From Candidatus Photodesmus blepharonis (GTDB taxonomy: Bacteria > Pseudomonadota > Gammaproteobacteria > Enterobacterales > Vibrionaceae), in NCBI RefSeq assembly GCF_000731795.2, contig NZ_JGVK01000003.1, positions 1 to 32,713 on the forward strand: DNA of 32,713 bases, given 5' to 3'. Shown piece by piece: positions 29,038 to 32,713 of this stretch. Under the pieces are notes generated by a model that did no database searches, had not been told where the DNA came from, and saw only the letters and a list, made by a program, of their open reading frames with translations. Made by a program: the position numbers and the translations under genes. Positions within the stretch are counted from its first letter, which is position 1. The number at the start of each line of letters is the position of its first letter.

Positions 29038-30441
29038 ATGAGTAGCAAACTTGGATTTTTTTCTCTGATTGCTTTGGTGATCAGCTCTATGATAGGTGCA
29101 GGGGTTTTCAGTTTGCCACAAAATATGGCAGCTGTTGCAGGTTCAGCGGCAGTGACTCTTGCTTGGTTAATAACAGCTGTAGGTATGCTCTTTCTAGCGC
29201 TTGCTTTACAATATTTATCTCTTAACAAGCCAAACGTTGATAGCGGCATATTTGGTTACGCTAAACATGGTTTTGGAGACTTAATTGGTTTTTGTTCCGC
29301 TTGGGGTTATTGGCTTAGCGCTATGCTTGCTAATGTATCGTATTTAGTCATTGTTTTCAGCACACTAGGTATGATCTTCGATACGCCAAATTTAGTAATG
29401 TTTGGATCCGGCAATACTATCACTTCAATTTTGTTTGCTTCTCTTTTCCTTTGGTTAGTTCACATATTGGTTTTAAGTGGTCTTAAAAATGCTGCATTCA
29501 TAAATTTACTCGCTACTTTCATAAAAATTATTCCTTTAGCATTTTTTGTTATTTGTGCTCTATTTGTTTTTAATTGGAATACTTTTATACTCGACTTTGC
29601 TGGTTTACATTTTGGAAAAGAACACAGCATTTTGTCACAAGTCAAAGCGACTATGTTAATTACTGTATGGGCATTTATTGGTGTTGAGGGAGCGATTGTA
29701 TTGTCAGGGCGTGCCAGGAATAGAAAAAATATTGGTCATGCAACTATAGTTGGTCTCTTTTTCGCTATACTCATTTATATGTTAGTCACATTGCTCTCAA
29801 TGGGTATTATTAAATCAACGGAGCTTGCTCAATACCAAAATCCCTCAATGGCTAAAGTACTAGCTTCAATCGTTGGTCCTTGGGGAGAATACGTTATTAG
29901 CACCGCTCTAATCATTTCGGTTTGTGGCTCTTTTTTAACTTGGACACTTCTTGCCTCTGAGGTACCATATTTATGTGCCAAAGAAAAGTTGTTTCCAAAA
30001 AGTTATTTAAAATCTAATTATTGTGGTAGCCCTGTTAAAGGATTAATGTTAACTAGTATAGGTACTCAAATTTCCTTAATCATTGTGATGTACGCAGGTA
30101 GTACCTACAATACATTATTACTTATAGCGTCTGAGATGATTCTTATTCCATATTTCCTTGTCAGTACTTATGTTTTGCAATTTTCTATAAAGCAAAGAAA
30201 TAACACTGGGTTGTTTATTGGTTTATGTGCTACGTTGTACTCTGTCTGGTTGTTTTATGCATCAGGTTTAGACTATTTAATTATGTCTTCTGTGCTTTAT
30301 TTGCCTGGTTTTTATTTTTACTGCAACTCAAGGAGGGAACAAAGTCTACCGTTTTTTAAAAATTTAGAATATTTCGGCATAGGTGCACTTCTGCTTGTTG
30401 CCATAATCGGTGTAAATATGATGCGAAATGGAAATTTTTAG
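29038..30441 (+). CDS. arcD: APC-family basic amino-acid antiporter (ArcD-like)
   Basis: This inner-membrane transporter of the basic amino acid/polyamine antiporter family most resembles arginine-ornithine antiporters. The protein has about 467 residues and roughly 12-13 hydrophobic helices. The family signature SMIGAGVFSLPQNMAA lies at the start of the first helix. FGYAKHGFGDLIGFCSAWGY, WAFIGVEGAIVLSGRAR and YQNPSMAKVL follow, as in Pseudomonas ArcD. I chose ATG 29038 because GGA lies seven bases upstream; ATG 29026 would add four residues. No arginine deiminase genes (arcABC) are adjacent, so the substrate could equally be lysine, ornithine or another basic amino acid. It is preceded by a decayed stretch. 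Confidence 0.8.
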   Translation: MSSKLGFFSLIALVISSMIGAGVFSLPQNMAAVAGSAAVTLAWLITAVGMLFLALALQYLSLNKPNVDSGIFGYAKHGFGDLIGFCSAWGYWLSAMLANVSYLVIVFSTLGMIFDTPNLVMFGSGNTITSILFASLFLWLVHILVLSGLKNAAFINLLATFIKIIPLAFFVICALFVFNWNTFILDFAGLHFGKEHSILSQVKATMLITVWAFIGVEGAIVLSGRARNRKNIGHATIVGLFFAILIYMLVTLLSMGIIKSTELAQYQNPSMAKVLASIVGPWGEYVISTALIISVCGSFLTWTLLASEVPYLCAKEKLFPKSYLKSNYCGSPVKGLMLTSIGTQISLIIVMYAGSTYNTLLLIASEMILIPYFLVSTYVLQFSIKQRNNTGLFIGLCATLYSVWLFYASGLDYLIMSSVLYLPGFYFYCNSRREQSLPFFKNLEYFGIGALLLVAIIGVNMMRNGNF

Positions 30442-30470
30442 TATATGTTGTTGAAAAAGAAGTTTTTTCT

Positions 30471-30486
30471 CCTCGACAAATTGAGG
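30471..30486. other. Hairpin after the permease gene
   Basis: CCTCGA (30471-30476) pairs with TTGAGG (30481-30486), with one G-U pair, around a CAAA loop. It lies 30 bp after the permease stop. It lacks a downstream T-tract, so it may be a weak terminator or an RNA 3'-end stabiliser. Confidence 0.3.
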
Positions 30487-30634
30487 CGTGTATTAATCTT
30501 TAGGGTAAATTTTTATTTGTTATGTCTAGTTTTAATCTTTTTTACCTAAGTGGGATTTTATGTTTACTGATCTCATAAGCGATTAATAGACGATTGCATA
30601 CCTTATAAATAATATTAAATTTGTTGAAGATAAG

Positions 30635-32590
30635 ATGTTTCAAAATAATTTCCTACTTGTTCAGCTTAAGAAAGAAATGCAAGAAAATTTGCCTAAAAAG
30701 GAAGGTACAATCAAAGATACAGGCAAAGGTTTTGGGTTCTTAAAAGTAGGTACGAAAACCGATATTTTTATTCCTCCTCAGTATATGAAAAAGTGTATGC
30801 ATGGAGATAGAGTTGTCGCAATCTTTCATGTTAAAAAAAACACTGCTGAGCCTCAAAAACTTATTAAACAAAGTTTAAAACGTTTTATTGGTCGTATAAG
30901 AAAAATAAAGAAAAAAATTAAAGTTGTACCTAATTATCCACAATTTACGAAACAATTTTTGAATGCAAGAGTAAAGAAAGGGCTTGATTATAAAGATTTT
31001 TTTGAGGGTGATTGGGTTCTAGCTGACCTAATTCGGCATCCTCTTAAAGGAGATGATGGTTTTCTTGTAGAAATTTCAGAAAAAATTACTCATTCTCGTG
31101 ATCAAATGGCTCAATTTCATGTAATTTTAGCACAAAATGGTTTATCTCGTAGTGAGCCTGCTACTCTTGATCAGTGGACGCTTAAAGATGATGAAGATTT
31201 AAGTCGTGTAGATATGACAGGTGTTCCGTTTGTAACTATCGATTCTCTATCAACTAAAGATATAGATGATGCGTTGTATGCAAAAAAAACCAATTTTGGC
31301 ACTTTTGAATTAACGATAGCGATTGCTGATCCAACAGCTTATATAACTCCTGAAGATTCTATTGATAAAATTGCTCGTGAGCGTGGTTTTACTGTCTACT
31401 TGCCTGGTTATGATATTCCAATGTTACCACGTAATTTATCTGATAATTTATGTTCATTAGTTGAAAATGAAATACGTCCGGCTCTTTGTTGCAAAATAAT
31501 AGTAAAGAATGACGGAGAGATAGAAAATGTTAAATTTTTTGCCGCGCATGTTCAGTCTCATGCTCGTTTAGTTTATGAGCAAGTGTCAGATTGGATCGAG
31601 ACTGGAAAATCAAAGGATTGGAAACCAACCAACGAGATTAGCGCAGTAATTCGTGATCTTTATGAATTATCTCAAATTAGAGCCAATTGGCGTAGAAAAA
31701 AAGCAATTATTTTTCCAGATCAAACCCATTATCGTTTTGAATTAAACGAAGAAAACAATACAGTTACCATTCATTGTGATACTCGTCGCAGTGCGAACCG
31801 TTTAGTTGAAGAATCCATGGTTACAGCAAATATTTGTGCAGGAAAAATACTGCAATCTTCATTTTCAACTGGTATCTTCAATACTCACGCTGGATTTAAA
31901 GCGGAACAAGTTGCTGATGTTGTGAAGTTAGTTAGTTTAGAAAAAAAATTTCCATACGACCCCAAAAGCATCATTACATTAGAAGGCTTTATCGCATTAT
32001 ATCATTGGTTAGCTCAGCAAGATACAAGTTATTTAGATAAGCGTATACGTAAATTTCGAGCGTACACTAAGATCACCAATCAACCATTGCCTCATTATGC
32101 TATGGGTTTGGATGTTTATGCTACTTGGACATCACCGATCCGTAAATATGGTGATATGATTAACCATCGTATGCTTAAGGCTTATATTATGGGTAAGGAT
32201 CCGGTACAGATACCAAATCGATCGATTTGTCAGGAACTCGCTTTATGTCGCAAGCATCACAGAGTCGTAGAACGTAGTATTATAAGTTGGCTGTATACTC
32301 TTGCTCTTTCTAAAGCGCTAAGGGAGAGATCAAAATTTGTTGGTGAGATTTTTGATATTAATCAAACTGGGATGAATACTCGTTTATTAAAAAATGGTGC
32401 AACAGTGTTCGTGCCTAGTATTCTGATTGTTGAAGATAAGGAACGCATTAGATGCGATGTTAACAATGGGATCATATACATTGATGAAAAACTCTCTTAT
32501 CGATTAGGTGATATGGTAACATTAGTACTAACAAAGGTAGATCAAGATAGTTTTCGTTTGGTTGCAAAGCCAGTTATAGATAATTTTTGA
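30635..32590 (+). CDS. rnb: Exoribonuclease II (RNase II)
   Basis: RNase II degrades RNA processively from the 3' end. The 651-residue product is close to E. coli Rnb (644). It has two N-terminal cold-shock domains (KGFGFLKVGTKTDIFIPP, then EGDWVLADLIRHPLKGD). The RNB catalytic domain has the four metal-binding aspartates D203, D209, D211 and D212 in the DSLSTKDIDDAL block. It also has YLPGYDIPMLPRNLSDNLCS and YATWTSPIRKYGDMINHR. A C-terminal S1 domain completes it. RNase R is longer and lacks this N-terminus (MFQNNFLLVQLK), so Rnb is preferred. The start is ATG at 30635, with GAAGA about five bases upstream. It contains an A8 run near 30833-30840 in frame. Confidence 0.96.
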   Translation: MFQNNFLLVQLKKEMQENLPKKEGTIKDTGKGFGFLKVGTKTDIFIPPQYMKKCMHGDRVVAIFHVKKNTAEPQKLIKQSLKRFIGRIRKIKKKIKVVPNYPQFTKQFLNARVKKGLDYKDFFEGDWVLADLIRHPLKGDDGFLVEISEKITHSRDQMAQFHVILAQNGLSRSEPATLDQWTLKDDEDLSRVDMTGVPFVTIDSLSTKDIDDALYAKKTNFGTFELTIAIADPTAYITPEDSIDKIARERGFTVYLPGYDIPMLPRNLSDNLCSLVENEIRPALCCKIIVKNDGEIENVKFFAAHVQSHARLVYEQVSDWIETGKSKDWKPTNEISAVIRDLYELSQIRANWRRKKAIIFPDQTHYRFELNEENNTVTIHCDTRRSANRLVEESMVTANICAGKILQSSFSTGIFNTHAGFKAEQVADVVKLVSLEKKFPYDPKSIITLEGFIALYHWLAQQDTSYLDKRIRKFRAYTKITNQPLPHYAMGLDVYATWTSPIRKYGDMINHRMLKAYIMGKDPVQIPNRSICQELALCRKHHRVVERSIISWLYTLALSKALRERSKFVGEIFDINQTGMNTRLLKNGATVFVPSILIVEDKERIRCDVNNGIIYIDEKLSYRLGDMVTLVLTKVDQDSFRLVAKPVIDNF

Positions 32591-32713
32591 AAGATGAAAA
32601 GAAGTATATTTTACTTTCATTAGTTTCGTTATTCATAATAAAATTAAATTTTTATATATTATCAAATTGATATATCTAGTAATTTATGTTTAAATTTATT
32701 TTCGTAAAAAAAA
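32591..32713. other. AT-rich tail to the window end
   Basis: No gene is seen after rnb. AAGTA and TACTT could form a small hairpin near 32602-32616, without a T-tract. The last eight bases are A. Confidence 0.4.

Noticed and set aside
28965..29249. 94-codon minus-strand frame at the permease start
   Set aside because: It is antisense to the clearly coding N-terminus of the permease and has no recognisable features.

Overview
The window is an AT-rich, gene-dense piece of a gammaproteobacterial chromosome. Many proteins align closely from memory with Escherichia coli and Vibrio orthologues. Gene order is also gammaproteobacterial: cmoBA divergent from aspS, then ruvC-ruvA-ruvB, tolQRAB-pal-cpoB, nadA, serC, yciB, rluB, cydC-cydD-trxB, aspC-asnS, purD, an ArcD-type permease, and rnb. 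The strong A/T bias, the A9 tracts inside genes, the absence of transposons and the apparent loss of genes that usually sit between these neighbours suggest a host-dependent Vibrionaceae relative with a reduced genome. The luminous flashlight-fish symbionts ('Candidatus Photodesmus') are my best guess. That assignment is inference; a 16S or whole-protein search would settle it. The window begins with 19 A and ends with 8 A, so its ends may be sequence breaks at homopolymers rather than biological boundaries.

Layout. Bases 191-1957 (minus): cmoB and cmoA, the two enzymes that make the 5-oxyacetyl modification on tRNA wobble uridine. Bases 2159-3934 (plus): aspS, then the Holliday-junction set ruvC, ruvA, ruvB. 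Bases 6574-11265 (plus): a complete Tol-Pal envelope operon with cpoB. Bases 11404-12462 (plus): nadA. Bases 12508-14964 (minus): a large membrane sensor with Cache, GGDEF and EAL domains. Then tRNA-Ser(GGA), a small outer-membrane barrel protein (both minus), serC (plus), a small lipoprotein resembling a type II secretion pilotin and yciB (both minus), and rluB (plus). Bases 19401-23887 (minus): trxB-cydD-cydC, an overlapping thiol-redox operon, preceded by asnS and aspC (minus, 24063-26755). Finally purD, a decayed stretch with a probable frameshifted zinc-ribbon gene, the permease and rnb (all plus).

The genes are mostly housekeeping: translation and tRNA modification, recombination repair, envelope integrity, NAD/serine/purine/aspartate biosynthesis, redox homeostasis and RNA decay. 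The more interesting points lie in what is missing or decayed. The ruvB-tolQ gap is only about 205 bp where, as I recall, Vibrio carries cydAB-cydX-ybgE-ybgC; it now holds an imperfect direct repeat and a tiny hydrophobic ORF. The cydDC transporter needed for cytochrome bd assembly is nevertheless intact. A full dual-domain cyclic-di-GMP sensor has been kept. I see no CRISPR array, prophage, insertion sequence, biosynthetic cluster or defence system, and no clear evidence for a wholly new system.
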